From contig JBBRQD010000031.1 in the NCBI GenBank assembly GCA_038227045.1, positions 1 through 53,504 of the forward strand: a stretch of DNA of 53,504 bases, given 5' to 3'. The first letter of the stretch is position 1, and the number at the start of each line of letters is the position of its first letter. The position numbers were made by a program, and so were the translations under genes. Of this stretch, positions 7,969 through 17,093 are shown piece after piece. The stretch comes from JANXLS01 sp038227045 (GTDB lineage Bacteria > Planctomycetota > SZUA-567 > H5-PLA8). The notes below the pieces were generated by a model. The model saw nothing but the letters and a program-made list of their open reading frames with translations. It was not told the DNA's origin and made no database searches.

Positions 7969-9516
7969 ATGTCCAAAAATTCCGAAGTCAAAGCGATTCG
8001 CACCGGGTCGCACATCGCGGAAGTCTACAATGACGGCATGGTGGTTTATCTGTACGATGAGGCTGTGCGCGAGGAGCTCAGACGCGAGGAAGTCCTGGAC
8101 ATCATGCAGCGCGCGCTGGACGAGAAAACGCCCGCGAACGACAAGGCGGTCAAGGCGTTTGGCAAGAATTCGCGTCTGGTGGTTTACGAACTTCTGCAAG
8201 ACGATTCCTTGCGTGTGGAAGTAGCCGTCGGCGCGCCGCCGGAGCGCACCGAATTGGCAGCACTGAAAGGCCTGAAATGGCTCAAGGCTCAGACATCGCG
8301 ATTGAATCTGCCCAGCGGAAAACTGTGTGTTGAATCGGCGAACTCCTGCCGCATCGACAAAAATCAAGACGCACAGGAACCCGGCGCGACACTGGCCGTT
8401 CCGCCCGGCGACTACGTTTTGACGCTCTGCCGGCTGGACGTTTTGGGTACAAGCGACGACATGTTGAATGTCTATCGTGGACCCCAGGAGTTCATCACGC
8501 TGACGCCCGTCGATTCCACGCATCCGCCGAAACCACAGCCGTGGGGGTTGTGTTTTCCGAGCCCAAAGAAGCCCGGTAAAAAATGGATTGGAAACTATGC
8601 CATCGACGGGCGCGCATTCACCTGCATGATGAATTTCGGGGACTATTGGGAATTTTTCCAAATCAATCTCGACCGCGCTGCTGCTGCACAGCTTGGCCTG
8701 GAATTTGGAAGCGTGCTGAAACTTAAAATCGATGCCCGGGAATTCGCGATCGTCCTGTTAGGCGACGGCACACAATTCGGAATTGGCGCGTTGCACGGCT
8801 ATAAAATACTCGCTGCGCACGATCCCATGACGGCCGAACTGCTGCGCCAGAATCCGGAAGTGGCGTTCGGACATTTCCGGCGCAATGAAGACGCTGGAAC
8901 CGAGCTGCTGGTTTGCCAGCGCGTGAAAGCAGGGGCGGCAATTGACGACAAGTTTCACCAGAAATGGTGCAAGGCGAATGGCGAATTGCAGGTTGAAAAA
9001 CTTCAGCCCGCGCCGGTGGAACAATTCACAGCGTGGTCGTTCGTGGACGGCGCACTGCACGGGCAGGCGATGTTCCGAGGCGACCGTTATTTGACCCTGA
9101 ATTTTTCAAAGACCGCGCTGGCGAAGTTAAATGCCAAACCCGGAGACCGTTTATTGCTTGGGGTAAATGGCAAGGAACATGCGCTGACGTTTTTTGCGGA
9201 TGCCGCTTCAATGAATGCGGCGGCGGAGAAGGCATCGAAACCGTCCACGGATCGGGAAGAGGACTGGGACGCGTTGTGGACGAAACAGTGCCGCGCGCCG
9301 GATTCTGAAAAGCCGGAGTGGGCCGCCAAACTGCGGTGTCTGCTCAATCTCGATCCCTATCTGGCGGCTTGCCCTGACAAGCATTGGTACCGCGCCGAGC
9401 AGGAAATTCTGTTGGTCCATCCCCGCTTGCGGGATCGCCAGGTTCTAGGCCTTTTCTTTCCATTGAATTTGGACGCGGAAGCGGGCAATCCTGTGACGCT
9501 GCGCAAATCAACCTGA
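7969..9516 (+). CDS. Hypothetical soluble protein, 515 residues
   Basis: No family is recognised. There is a good ribosome binding site (TAGGAGATACG before ATG 7969). The protein is hydrophilic, without signal peptide or membrane helix. The middle carries repeated beta-rich segments of the form LGLEFGSVLKLKID...FAIVLLGDG and LNAKPGDRLLLGVNGKEHALTFF, which look like two copies of a small beta-barrel fold. The C-terminal part has tryptophan-rich EEDWDALWTKQ and an isolated pair of cysteines. The tandem beta domains could bind a ligand or nucleic acid, but this is only a guess from the pattern. Confidence 0.65.
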   Translation: MSKNSEVKAIRTGSHIAEVYNDGMVVYLYDEAVREELRREEVLDIMQRALDEKTPANDKAVKAFGKNSRLVVYELLQDDSLRVEVAVGAPPERTELAALKGLKWLKAQTSRLNLPSGKLCVESANSCRIDKNQDAQEPGATLAVPPGDYVLTLCRLDVLGTSDDMLNVYRGPQEFITLTPVDSTHPPKPQPWGLCFPSPKKPGKKWIGNYAIDGRAFTCMMNFGDYWEFFQINLDRAAAAQLGLEFGSVLKLKIDAREFAIVLLGDGTQFGIGALHGYKILAAHDPMTAELLRQNPEVAFGHFRRNEDAGTELLVCQRVKAGAAIDDKFHQKWCKANGELQVEKLQPAPVEQFTAWSFVDGALHGQAMFRGDRYLTLNFSKTALAKLNAKPGDRLLLGVNGKEHALTFFADAASMNAAAEKASKPSTDREEDWDALWTKQCRAPDSEKPEWAAKLRCLLNLDPYLAACPDKHWYRAEQEILLVHPRLRDRQVLGLFFPLNLDAEAGNPVTLRKST

Positions 9517-9581
9517 CGGTGCTCTTTTCGGAAAATTGAAATCGGGAAAATGAGGATTCGCGGTTAAAAAGCCGTTCGCCG

Positions 9582-10448
9582 TTATTTTTTCAAACTCGCC
9601 TTCGCTTCCGCAATCCCCACCGTCTGCCGTTTGCGCTCGATGAAGAAACTGACTTCCGTATAACCGGCCTGCGTCAACAGATCACAGGCCATCTCAAAAT
9701 CCTCGCCGACGCGCCGCGGCGCATGTGAGTCCGAGCCGATCACCACCGGGATATTCCGGCGCTGCATTTCACGCAGAATCGTGAAGCTGGGGTTCATCTC
9801 TTCGATCGATTTTTGCAGTCCGGACGTATTGAGTTCCATCGCCGTGCCCGCCTTCGCGATGCGGTCGAGGCACTCGCAAATGTGTTCGAGCAGCAGATTA
9901 AGATTCCAGGTTCTTGGAAAAACGTTTTTGACCAAATCGGGGTGCGAGAGGCAGTCAAACAGACCGGTTTCGGCGGCCTGTGCCAGATGCGAAAAATAGG
10001 TGCGCTGAAACGCCACGGGATCGCCCGTGTAATAGAGCGCCCGGTATTCTCCGAGTTGCGGATGAACCGATCCGAGCACGTAATTCAGCGGCGCGCGGCG
10101 ATGCAGTTTCTCCAGGTACGCTTCCATTCCCGGCGCGTAATCGCTCTCCAGCCCCAGAAGGACTTCGACACGCCCCAGCATTTTCAGGCGCGCTTTTTCG
10201 ACGATGGCGACATACGTTTCGAACTCGTGTGCCTCCATGCGCACTTGCGGGGTCCAATTCTCAACGGGATTGTGGCAGGTAAAAATGACGCCGCGCAAAC
10301 CGCGCCGTTCCGCCACTTCGGCATATTGTTCGGGATCGCCCGTCGCGTGTTTGCAAAGGGGGGTGTGCATGTGCGAATCAAATAAAATCGGTTTCAAGCG
10401 TTCGGTTCCAGGGTTCAAGTTCAATACGTCACATCTCAACAAGCGCAT
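9582..10448 (-). CDS. PHP-family phosphatase, HisJ-like
   Basis: A PHP-domain phosphoesterase of the HisJ/histidinol-phosphatase type (288 residues from the first ATG). The metal-binding motif DSHMHTPLCKHA opens the domain, followed by FTCHNP, a glutamate in GLESDYAPG, VLGSVHPQ, LFDCLSHPD and the C-terminal VIGSDSHAP, so all the histidine and acidic ligands of the trinuclear site seem present. Histidinol phosphatase would be the last phosphate-removing step of histidine synthesis, but no other his gene is near, and this branch includes enzymes of untested substrate. No ribosome binding site precedes 10448; a start nearer DSHMHT is possible. Confidence 0.8.
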   Translation of the reverse strand: MRLLRCDVLNLNPGTERLKPILFDSHMHTPLCKHATGDPEQYAEVAERRGLRGVIFTCHNPVENWTPQVRMEAHEFETYVAIVEKARLKMLGRVEVLLGLESDYAPGMEAYLEKLHRRAPLNYVLGSVHPQLGEYRALYYTGDPVAFQRTYFSHLAQAAETGLFDCLSHPDLVKNVFPRTWNLNLLLEHICECLDRIAKAGTAMELNTSGLQKSIEEMNPSFTILREMQRRNIPVVIGSDSHAPRRVGEDFEMACDLLTQAGYTEVSFFIERKRQTVGIAEAKASLKK

Positions 10449-10557
10449 ATTTTATGGGACTGCGTTTGTACTACAACGACACTTCTCACCACGCAAGTTG
10501 CCATTCTTTTCCTATCAAGTATGATGTGCTCACATTTCTAAGAGGAGTTCGACGCGC

Positions 10558-11139
10558 GTGATTCTGGTCATCGATAATTACGATTCGTTTACCTACAACC
10601 TGGTTCAGTGCCTTGGTGCGCTGGGCGCGGATATGAAGGTGGTGCGCAACGATCAGATTTCCGTCGCCGATATTCAGAAAATGCGCCCGGAGAAAATCAT
10701 CATTTCGCCCGGCCCGTGCACGCCGAAGGAAGCCGGCATTTCGGTGGCCACGATCCTGGAGTTCGCCGGAAAGATTCCAATTCTCGGCGTCTGCCTGGGA
10801 CACCAATCCATCGCCGCGGCGTTTGGCGCGACGGTCAACCGCGCCGACCGGCTGATGCACGGAAAAACATCGCGCGTGACTCACGACGGCAAGGGTCTGT
10901 ACGAGCACATGCCCAATCCATTCGAAGCCACGCGCTATCACTCGCTGATCGTCCGCGAAGAAACGCTCCCGCCATTTTTGAAAGTCGTCTCGCGCACCGA
11001 AGACAAAGGTGAAGTGATGGGAATCCGGCACATCGAATGGCCGCTGGAAGGCGTGCAGTATCATCCGGAGAGTTTTTTAACGCAGGGCGGCGAACAGTTG
11101 CTCAAGAATTTTCTCGAAGGTGAGTTCTTCAAAGCTTAA
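10558..11139 (+). CDS. pabA: Anthranilate/aminodeoxychorismate synthase glutaminase subunit
   Basis: This is a class I glutamine amidotransferase (193 residues) that supplies ammonia to chorismate for tryptophan or folate synthesis; the TrpG and PabA roles cannot be told apart from sequence and one protein often serves both. The N-terminal ILVIDNYDSFTYNLVQ, the oxyanion motif SPGPCTPKEAG, the nucleophile cysteine in GVCLGHQSIA and the C-terminal GVQYHPES (catalytic His and Glu) are all intact. Start GTG 10558 follows AGAGGAG. No synthase subunit I lies nearby. Its 3' end overlaps tilS by 20 bases, suggesting one transcript. Confidence 0.9.
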   Translation: MILVIDNYDSFTYNLVQCLGALGADMKVVRNDQISVADIQKMRPEKIIISPGPCTPKEAGISVATILEFAGKIPILGVCLGHQSIAAAFGATVNRADRLMHGKTSRVTHDGKGLYEHMPNPFEATRYHSLIVREETLPPFLKVVSRTEDKGEVMGIRHIEWPLEGVQYHPESFLTQGGEQLLKNFLEGEFFKA

Positions 11140-12259
11140 AAAGCACATGCGCCTACCCATCCTCGTCGGCAACGCCATTCGCGAACGGAAGCTGATCGCC
11201 TCCGGCGGACGCGTTCTCGTCGCGCTCTCGGGCGGGGCGGATTCGGTGGCCCTGTTTCTGTGCATGTTGGAACTCTCAAAAAAGCGCGATCTTGAATTCA
11301 AGATTATCGCGGCGCATTTGAATCACGGCATTCGCGGAAAGGACGCGGACGAGGACGAGGCGTTCTCTCGAAAACTCTGCAAAAGCAAAGGTGTCGAATT
11401 CATCGCCGCTCACGCGGATGCGCCGGCGATGAGCGTGAAATTGAAGCGCTCGTTGGAAGAAACTGCACGGATCGTGCGGCGCTCTTTTCTGGCGGCGGCG
11501 GCGCTTCGGACGCAGTCGGATTGCGTCGCTGTCGCGCATCACGCCGATGACCGCATCGAAACGGTTTTGTATCGAATCTGCCGAGGCACGGGGGCGGAAG
11601 GGTTGCGCGGAATCGGCTGGACGGGACCGCTGCGGCTCGAAGACGAGCCCGATGTGTCGAGCCTCATTAAATGGACCGGCGGCGGGCCGCTTGCCGATAC
11701 AATGGAGAAGCGCGCGGAACACGAAATTCTGGTCGTGCGGCCGATGCTCGGATGTACGCGCTTCGAAGTGCTCGATTATCTGAAGCAAAAAAAGCAGGAC
11801 TACCGCACGGACCAGACCAACTTCGACAACGACATTCCGCGCAACGCGATCCGCAACCAGGTGCTGCCGCTCCTCGCCGGAAAAGTGCATCCCGGGGCGC
11901 GGCAGGCGTTGTGGCGCCTGGCCGAAGAAGCGGATATCAACGCCGCGAAGCGCGCCTGGCGCCGCGATTGGCTGGCGAGTTTCGCGCGGGCGGGCAGTCT
12001 CGGTTTCATCGAACTGCCGGTGCCAAGCATGGGTTCGCCGCCGGAACTGGACGAGCTCGCCGATGCGCTCGACGTGTTGAAAACGCTGTGGAAATTGCAG
12101 GACACAAAATTCACGCACCGCCACGCACAGGCGCTGCGCCGTCTCTTCAATACGGAGAGCGGACCGAAGACGATTGATTTGCCGAATGCATTGGTGGCCG
12201 AGCGCAAGGCGAAAGTTGTGACGATCCGCAAGAATTATCGCGCGCGGGATTTGTTCTAA
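11120..12259 (+). CDS. tilS: tRNA(Ile)-lysidine synthase
   Basis: TilS modifies C34 of tRNA-Ile2 to lysidine with ATP and lysine, so that it reads AUA; it is normally essential. The PP-loop motif LSGGADSVAL (residues 34-43) and HHADDRIET are present, together with AHLNHGIRG and the GTGAEGLRGI segment. About 30 extra residues (LEDEPDVSSLIKWTG and the part after it) separate GLRGI from the usual VVRPML. The start is either GTG 11120, inside the end of pabA, or ATG 11147. The C-terminal substrate-binding portion is short compared with E. coli TilS but resembles the compact forms. Confidence 0.88.
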   Translation: MSSSKLKKHMRLPILVGNAIRERKLIASGGRVLVALSGGADSVALFLCMLELSKKRDLEFKIIAAHLNHGIRGKDADEDEAFSRKLCKSKGVEFIAAHADAPAMSVKLKRSLEETARIVRRSFLAAAALRTQSDCVAVAHHADDRIETVLYRICRGTGAEGLRGIGWTGPLRLEDEPDVSSLIKWTGGGPLADTMEKRAEHEILVVRPMLGCTRFEVLDYLKQKKQDYRTDQTNFDNDIPRNAIRNQVLPLLAGKVHPGARQALWRLAEEADINAAKRAWRRDWLASFARAGSLGFIELPVPSMGSPPELDELADALDVLKTLWKLQDTKFTHRHAQALRRLFNTESGPKTIDLPNALVAERKAKVVTIRKNYRARDLF

Positions 12260-12283
12260 GAAGGAGCGGCTCCGCTCCATTGC

Positions 12284-13456
12284 CTATCCGCGCAGTGCCA
12301 ATGGCTGCTTTCGCAAATCCGCCAGCCACGCGATTCCATCGGCGACGATGGCGGGCGAGAGGCTGTGGATTTCGCGTTTGCGGCCGATGCCATCGGGCAT
12401 CGTCAGGGTCAGACGGCCGCCCAAATGCTGGCGGAATTCTTCGAGGCCGTTCACCACCATGTGCGTGCCGGAGCCGCTGCGCTTTTCGAGAACCGGATGC
12501 CAGAGTTTCATGCCGCAACGCCGCATCGCGGAACAAATCCTGTCGCGATCCGCTTCCGAAATGTAGTCCAGGCGCGCGGCGATGTACACGTCCAGCGCGA
12601 CGCCGATGGCCACGGCCTCGCCGTGCCGCAGTTCGAAGTTTGTCATCGATTCGAGTTTATGAGCGGCCCAGTGTCCGAAATCCAGCGGCCGGGCGGAGCC
12701 CATTTCGAACGCGTCTCCGGCCGTCGCGATATGATCGAGATGCAATTCGGCGCAACGCTTGACGACGACTTCCATCGCCTCAAGATTTCGCGCGGCGAGT
12801 TCGTCGGCGCGCCGCTCAAGCTCGTTCAAAAACTCCGCGTCTTTGATGATGGCAACTTTGAACGCTTCCGAAATTCCGCCGTACCAGTCGCGATCTTCCA
12901 GCGTTTCCAAAAACGCGCCGTCGTTGAGCACCGCATAGGGGGGGGCGAACGATCCGATCAGATTTTTGACGCCGTCCAGATTGACCGAATTCTTGACACC
13001 GATGCCGGAATCGTTCTGCGACAAAACCGTCGTCGGAACACGAATGAGCCGCACGCCGCGATGGAAAACAGCCGCGGCCAATCCCACGGCGTCCAACATC
13101 GCGCCGCCGCCAATCGCAACAACGTACGAATGCCGGCAGATTTGCATGCGCTGCAACTGATGGATGATGCGCTGTACGAACATCAAGTCGTTCTTCGCTT
13201 CTTCGCCGCCCGGAACAGTCATCGGGCGTTCGGGCAGGAGCACTACATCTTTATGCGCCTGCCCCCAAGCCATGATCGTGTCGGCCAGATCGGGCCACGC
13301 TTTTTGAACGCCCGAATCAATTAAAAAAGCCATCCGCGCCGGTGTCGGATTTTGTGGCAGGACATTCGCAAGGGTATGATTGTTCAGCGCGAACAAGTTC
13401 CGTGTGAAAACCACATCATAATTGAAACTGACGCTGAATTTTTGTCGATGAACCAT
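12284..13456 (-). CDS. EboD-like 3-dehydroquinate synthase family cyclase
   Basis: A sugar-phosphate cyclase of the dehydroquinate synthase superfamily (390 residues). The NAD-binding GGGAMLDAVGLAAAVFHRG, the RVPTTVLSQNDSG motif (with the usual QVDS replaced by QNDSG), KNLIG and the metal-site DFGHWAAHKLE are visible. The opening VSFNYDVVFTRNLFALNN matches the EboD branch, which in other bacteria lies in the eboABCDEF cluster; true AroB has FGHTxGHAxE instead. No other ebo gene is in the window. ATG 13456 with GGAG 8 bases upstream is preferred over the longer frame. The substrate is unknown; it is probably not the shikimate-pathway enzyme. Confidence 0.75.
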   Translation of the reverse strand: MVHRQKFSVSFNYDVVFTRNLFALNNHTLANVLPQNPTPARMAFLIDSGVQKAWPDLADTIMAWGQAHKDVVLLPERPMTVPGGEEAKNDLMFVQRIIHQLQRMQICRHSYVVAIGGGAMLDAVGLAAAVFHRGVRLIRVPTTVLSQNDSGIGVKNSVNLDGVKNLIGSFAPPYAVLNDGAFLETLEDRDWYGGISEAFKVAIIKDAEFLNELERRADELAARNLEAMEVVVKRCAELHLDHIATAGDAFEMGSARPLDFGHWAAHKLESMTNFELRHGEAVAIGVALDVYIAARLDYISEADRDRICSAMRRCGMKLWHPVLEKRSGSGTHMVVNGLEEFRQHLGGRLTLTMPDGIGRKREIHSLSPAIVADGIAWLADLRKQPLALRG

Positions 13457-13649
13457 TTTAATGCTCCATGCCAGAAGCGCAGCCAAATCTGCTGTTATTC
13501 CGACTATGTCCTACACCGGCACGCGTCCGTTGAACGCATGCGCCTGTATAATTTTGCGCGAATTCCAGCGGAGAGTCCAGAAGTAAATGGAAAAAATCCC
13601 CTTATGGCAGATCCCGGCCTTGCACGACGGGTACTCCGCCTCCTCTATC

Positions 13650-14384
13650 CTATAACGGTTGCAATCCTTCTTTCTTTCGATCAAATCCCGTCAATTCTTT
13701 TTCGTTCCACTTCCACGCCACAACTTTCAGCGGCGACTGCCCTTCGTCGATTTCCTTGCGAGTCGCAGTTTCGGTTTCGATCACGGCGTAAATCAAAGGC
13801 GCGTCACCGCGTTGCATGCGCCACGTGGTTTGTGCTTTTAATAGTTTCGCAAGATGCTCCGGCACTTGTGCGACGGCAAGCTCAAACCGATGCGCCGGAC
13901 CCTCAATTGACTGCACGCGAACCCAAACACGCGGGAACTTTCGCCGCTCATATCCAGCGGGGTAAAGCCCCATTTCGGCACGGTATTTTTCATAAGGCTT
14001 GGCGGGTTTCGGCAGCGCCAATGGCGGCCCCGGCAGCGTTAGCCCGAAATAGGTGAAGAACGACAGATTCACCGCCGTGAACCACGCCACCACTCCGCCT
14101 GCCGTGACGAACCAGTTTCCTGTTTGCGCTCCATATAGAATGAGCGCGGAGAAACCGGCGAGAAGCAGTAGAATCACGCCCGGCTTGCTCCAATCGAAAC
14201 CCTTGCGGCAGATTCGCCAGCGCAGCCAGTTGTGATATTCCTGTATCTTCCACAGTTCGATGCGCGTCTCGTCCTCTTCCGGATGTGGACGAAATGCGTC
14301 CATGCGCTCCCCCGCGGCAGACCATAACGCGTCGAATGCTTGCGCATCGGGATAGGCCGTCCCGCTTGATGTGTGATCGGACAT
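13650..14384 (-). CDS. Hypothetical membrane protein
   Basis: A 244-residue protein with a hydrophilic N-terminal 65 residues, two adjacent transmembrane helices (about residues 73-117) and a soluble C-terminal domain of about 120 residues rich in Lys, Arg and Glu. No family is recognised. Two ATG starts are possible (14405 and 14384), neither with a good ribosome binding site; the second is used because the first adds only seven residues with no feature. The arrangement of a two-helix hairpin with both ends in the cytoplasm is usual for small inner-membrane proteins. Confidence 0.6.
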   Translation of the reverse strand: MSDHTSSGTAYPDAQAFDALWSAAGERMDAFRPHPEEDETRIELWKIQEYHNWLRWRICRKGFDWSKPGVILLLLAGFSALILYGAQTGNWFVTAGGVVAWFTAVNLSFFTYFGLTLPGPPLALPKPAKPYEKYRAEMGLYPAGYERRKFPRVWVRVQSIEGPAHRFELAVAQVPEHLAKLLKAQTTWRMQRGDAPLIYAVIETETATRKEIDEGQSPLKVVAWKWNEKELTGFDRKKEGLQPL

Positions 14385-14530
14385 TGGGATCGCGCTCGGT
14401 TGCATGCAGTCATTAAATCGAAGTGGCCGATACTATCCGGCGTGAATTATGACGCAAGCGGGCGCGGCCGACTCGCGACTGTAGATTGGATTTTATGGGC
14501 TAATCGGAGTATGTGTAACGTGCATACATC

Positions 14531-15715
14531 ATGAAAAAACAACACCGCGTCGCACTGCTTATCGAATCGTCCAACGCCTACGGCCGCGGCTTGCTGCACG
14601 GGGTCGTGGCGTATGTGCGCGAGCACCGGCCCTGGTCGTTTCATTTCGTGGAACAAGGGCGCGGCGACGCGCCGCCCGAGTGGCTCGCCGATTGGGACGG
14701 CGATGGCATCATCGCGCGCATCGAAAACAAGCGCATCGCAAAGGCCATCGCCGCATCGGGCCTGCCCACAGTGGACATCAGCGCGGCGCGTTTGATTCCG
14801 ACCCTCCCGTGGGTCGAAACGAACGACGAAGCGATCGCGAAGATGATCGCCGAGCACCTTTTGGAGCGCGGCTTCCGCCATTTCGGATTTTGCGGCGACG
14901 CGCGCTTCAACTGGTCTCAGTGGCGCGGCCGGCATTTCTCGGAGGCCATTCGCAAAGCGGGCTTCGAGTGCGCCGTTCACCAGCCGCGTGAAACCAGGCA
15001 AGTGCGCGTTGAGGCGCAGATCGCCGGCATCGGCGCGTGGCTGCGCACCCTGCCCAAGCCCGTGGGCATCATGGCCTGTTACGATATCCGCGCGCAACAG
15101 GTGCTGGCGTCGTGCCGCGGCCAGGGACTTGCGGTTCCCGACGAAGCCGCGGTGGTCGGCGTGGACAACGACGAACTGCTCTGCGATTTGTGTTCTCCGC
15201 CGTTGTCGAGCGTGTTGCCCAATCATCAGAAAGCGGGCTACGAAGCGGCGCGCCTGCTGGATCGCATGATGTCCGGCCTGAAGGTCACGCCGACGGCGCA
15301 CTTGATCGAGCCGGTGCGCCTCGCGATCCGCCAATCCAGCGATGTGCTCGCCGTGCACGACGCCGACGTGGCCAAGGCCATGCACCTGATCCGCACGCAC
15401 GCGTGCGACGGGATCGATGTGTCGGATGTTTTAAAAGGCGTGCCGGTATCGCGGCGCGTGCTCGAAAGCCGTTTTAAGAATCTGCTGGGCATCACGCCGC
15501 ACCAGGAGATTCTGCGCGTGAAATTGAATCGCGTAAAACAATTGCTGGTCGATACGAATTTATCTTTACTCGAAATCGCACGACGAACGGGATTCGCGCA
15601 CGTCGAATATTTGAGCGTTTCGTTCAGGAGGGAAACAGGTGAAACGCCGCGACGTTATCGCGGCAATGCGCAACTGCGCGGAGTCCAACCGGAAGAATCA
15701 CAGCCGAATGCGTAA
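14531..15715 (+). CDS. XylR-like AraC-family transcriptional regulator
   Basis: The protein (394 residues) joins a LacI-type periplasmic-binding-like sensor domain (about residues 5-275) to a C-terminal AraC-type double helix-turn-helix (about 290-385), the architecture of XylR-type sugar-responsive activators. Recognisable parts are RVALLIESSNAYGRGLL at the N-terminus, VPDEAAVVGVDNDELLCDL and PLSSVLPNHQKAGYEAA in the sensor, and LLDTN-type VDTNLSLLEIARRTGFAH with PRRYR in the DNA-binding domain. The sensor probably binds a sugar. No sugar-catabolism operon is adjacent, so the target is unclear. No ribosome binding site precedes ATG 14531. Confidence 0.85.
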   Translation: MKKQHRVALLIESSNAYGRGLLHGVVAYVREHRPWSFHFVEQGRGDAPPEWLADWDGDGIIARIENKRIAKAIAASGLPTVDISAARLIPTLPWVETNDEAIAKMIAEHLLERGFRHFGFCGDARFNWSQWRGRHFSEAIRKAGFECAVHQPRETRQVRVEAQIAGIGAWLRTLPKPVGIMACYDIRAQQVLASCRGQGLAVPDEAAVVGVDNDELLCDLCSPPLSSVLPNHQKAGYEAARLLDRMMSGLKVTPTAHLIEPVRLAIRQSSDVLAVHDADVAKAMHLIRTHACDGIDVSDVLKGVPVSRRVLESRFKNLLGITPHQEILRVKLNRVKQLLVDTNLSLLEIARRTGFAHVEYLSVSFRRETGETPRRYRGNAQLRGVQPEESQPNA

Positions 15716-15794
15716 ATCGCACGGCTTCAATTGGAAAATAAAAAATGGCAAATGGACAATGGTAAATGAGTTTGTATCGTAGCACGCATTCCCC

Positions 15795-16403
15795 ATGGAT
15801 CCCTACGCTCTCCCCACGCCCGTCGAATGGTCTCACGATCTGATTGCACACCGCGTGCAACCTGGCGCCTGGGTGCTTGATGCCACGGCTGGCAACGGTT
15901 ACGACACGCTACTGCTCGCGCGGCTCGTTGGGCCGGGCGGGCGCGTGTTTGCCTTCGACGTTCAAGCGGTGGCCATCGAGGCCACGCGCACGCGCCTCGC
16001 TGAAGCCGGTATGTCGGAAAACTGCTCGCTGATTTGCAACGGGCATCAACACATGGCCCGTCTCCTGCCCGCGGATGCCAAAGGCAGGATCGCCGCGGCG
16101 ATGTTCAACCTGGGTTGGCTGCCGGGGCAAGACAAGAGTTGCATCACGCGCACCGATACGACACTCGCGGCTCTGCACACCACAATGGAGTGGCTTCAGC
16201 CCGGCGGCATCGTCACGATCGTCGTGTATCCGAATCATGACGGCGGCAACGATGAGGCCAAAGCCGTCGCGGATTGGGCCTGCGCGTTGTCGTCAAAGAC
16301 ATTCGAAGTCCGCCACATGCGCTCGCACTATCGGCAGGGACTCAGCCCCGAATGCTGGGCCGTGCGGATGCGGCCGGCCCGGATGGCGAAACACTCCGGC
16401 TGA
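15795..16403 (+). CDS. Class I methyltransferase, YtqB/MnmM-like
   Basis: A Rossmann-fold SAM-dependent methyltransferase (202 residues). The SAM-binding DATAGNGYDTLLLA with acidic FAFDVQ at the end of strand two, then MFNLGWLPGQDK and the late GGIVTIVVYPNHDGGNDEA, match the YtqB/MnmM (rRNA_methylase-like) family. In Bacillus and Staphylococcus this enzyme methylates the nm5s2U wobble base of some tRNAs to mnm5s2U. The usual YPGHPGG is here YPNHDGG, a small deviation. It stands alone after the XylR-like gene, and the tRNA-modifying gene tilS is a few kilobases away. Confidence 0.75.
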   Translation: MDPYALPTPVEWSHDLIAHRVQPGAWVLDATAGNGYDTLLLARLVGPGGRVFAFDVQAVAIEATRTRLAEAGMSENCSLICNGHQHMARLLPADAKGRIAAAMFNLGWLPGQDKSCITRTDTTLAALHTTMEWLQPGGIVTIVVYPNHDGGNDEAKAVADWACALSSKTFEVRHMRSHYRQGLSPECWAVRMRPARMAKHSG

Positions 16404-16507
16404 TTTTTATTAATCTTTGATAAAGCGCTCTTGCGTGGCGTTCGATTCGTGCTTCAATGCGCCCGCACCGCGCTCTCAGATCACCTCATTAAATAGGAGA
16501 ATTGACA

Positions 16508-17017
16508 ATGGCTCTTCGAGATGCATTGCTCCCCGAATTCGATCACGAAATGGCTGGCGTCCGCGCGACGCTCGAGCGCGTACCCGATGGCAAACTCGGG
16601 TGGAAACCGCACGAAAAATCGTTCACGATGGGTGCTCTGGCGGCGCATCTCGCCCAGATTCCCGGATGGGCGAAAGAAACGCTGACGCAAGACTCGCTCG
16701 ACGTCGCGCCGGTGGGCGGCCCGGCTTACACTCCGCCGTCGGCAAATTCGCGCGCGGAATTGCTCGCGCTTTTCGATAAGAATGTTGCCGCGGGACGCGC
16801 CGTGCTGGCCGAGACGACCGACGAGAGCTTCTTCCAAAACTGGTCGCTGCTCAAGGGCGGGAAGACGATCCTGTCAATGCCCCGCATCGCCGTCCTGCGC
16901 GGCTTCGTCTTAAGCCACGCGATCCATCACCGCGCGCAACTCGGCGTTTATCTGCGCTTGAACGACATTCCGGTGCCGTCAATTTACGGTCCTTCAGCGG
17001 ATGAAGGGCAGTTTTAG
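16508..17017 (+). CDS. DinB-family protein
   Basis: A DinB/YfiT-like four-helix-bundle protein (169 residues) of the metal-binding, often thiol-transferase-related superfamily. The three histidines expected at the metal site are seen: one in LAAHLAQIPGW and two in LSHAIHHRAQLGVYL. ATG 16508 has TAGGAGAATTG just upstream. The stop codon TAG (17015-17017) is also the first triplet of a heptamer repeat array. The substrate is unknown; DinB proteins of this type are often linked to thiol metabolism or detoxification. Confidence 0.8.
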   Translation: MALRDALLPEFDHEMAGVRATLERVPDGKLGWKPHEKSFTMGALAAHLAQIPGWAKETLTQDSLDVAPVGGPAYTPPSANSRAELLALFDKNVAAGRAVLAETTDESFFQNWSLLKGGKTILSMPRIAVLRGFVLSHAIHHRAQLGVYLRLNDIPVPSIYGPSADEGQF

Positions 17018-17090
17018 GGGTTAGGGGTTAGGGGTTAGGGAAACAGCGGCGGAGCGCTATTAAAATCCCAAATCCCTAACCACTAACCAC
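17015..17090. repeat. TAGGGGT heptamer array with complementary arm
   Basis: The units TAGGGGT are repeated from the DinB stop codon (17015) to about 17042, and a degenerate complementary arm (CCCTAACCACTAACCAC) extends to 17090, up to the minus-strand phosphatase stop codon. Between convergent genes the hairpin could serve as a two-way terminator, though no U-tract is clear. Confidence 0.8.
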
Positions 17091-17093
17091 TTG

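Noticed and set aside
7969..8661. Minus-strand frame of 267 codons opposite the unknown 515-residue protein
   Set aside because: The plus-strand gene has a strong ribosome binding site and coherent composition; the minus frame has neither.
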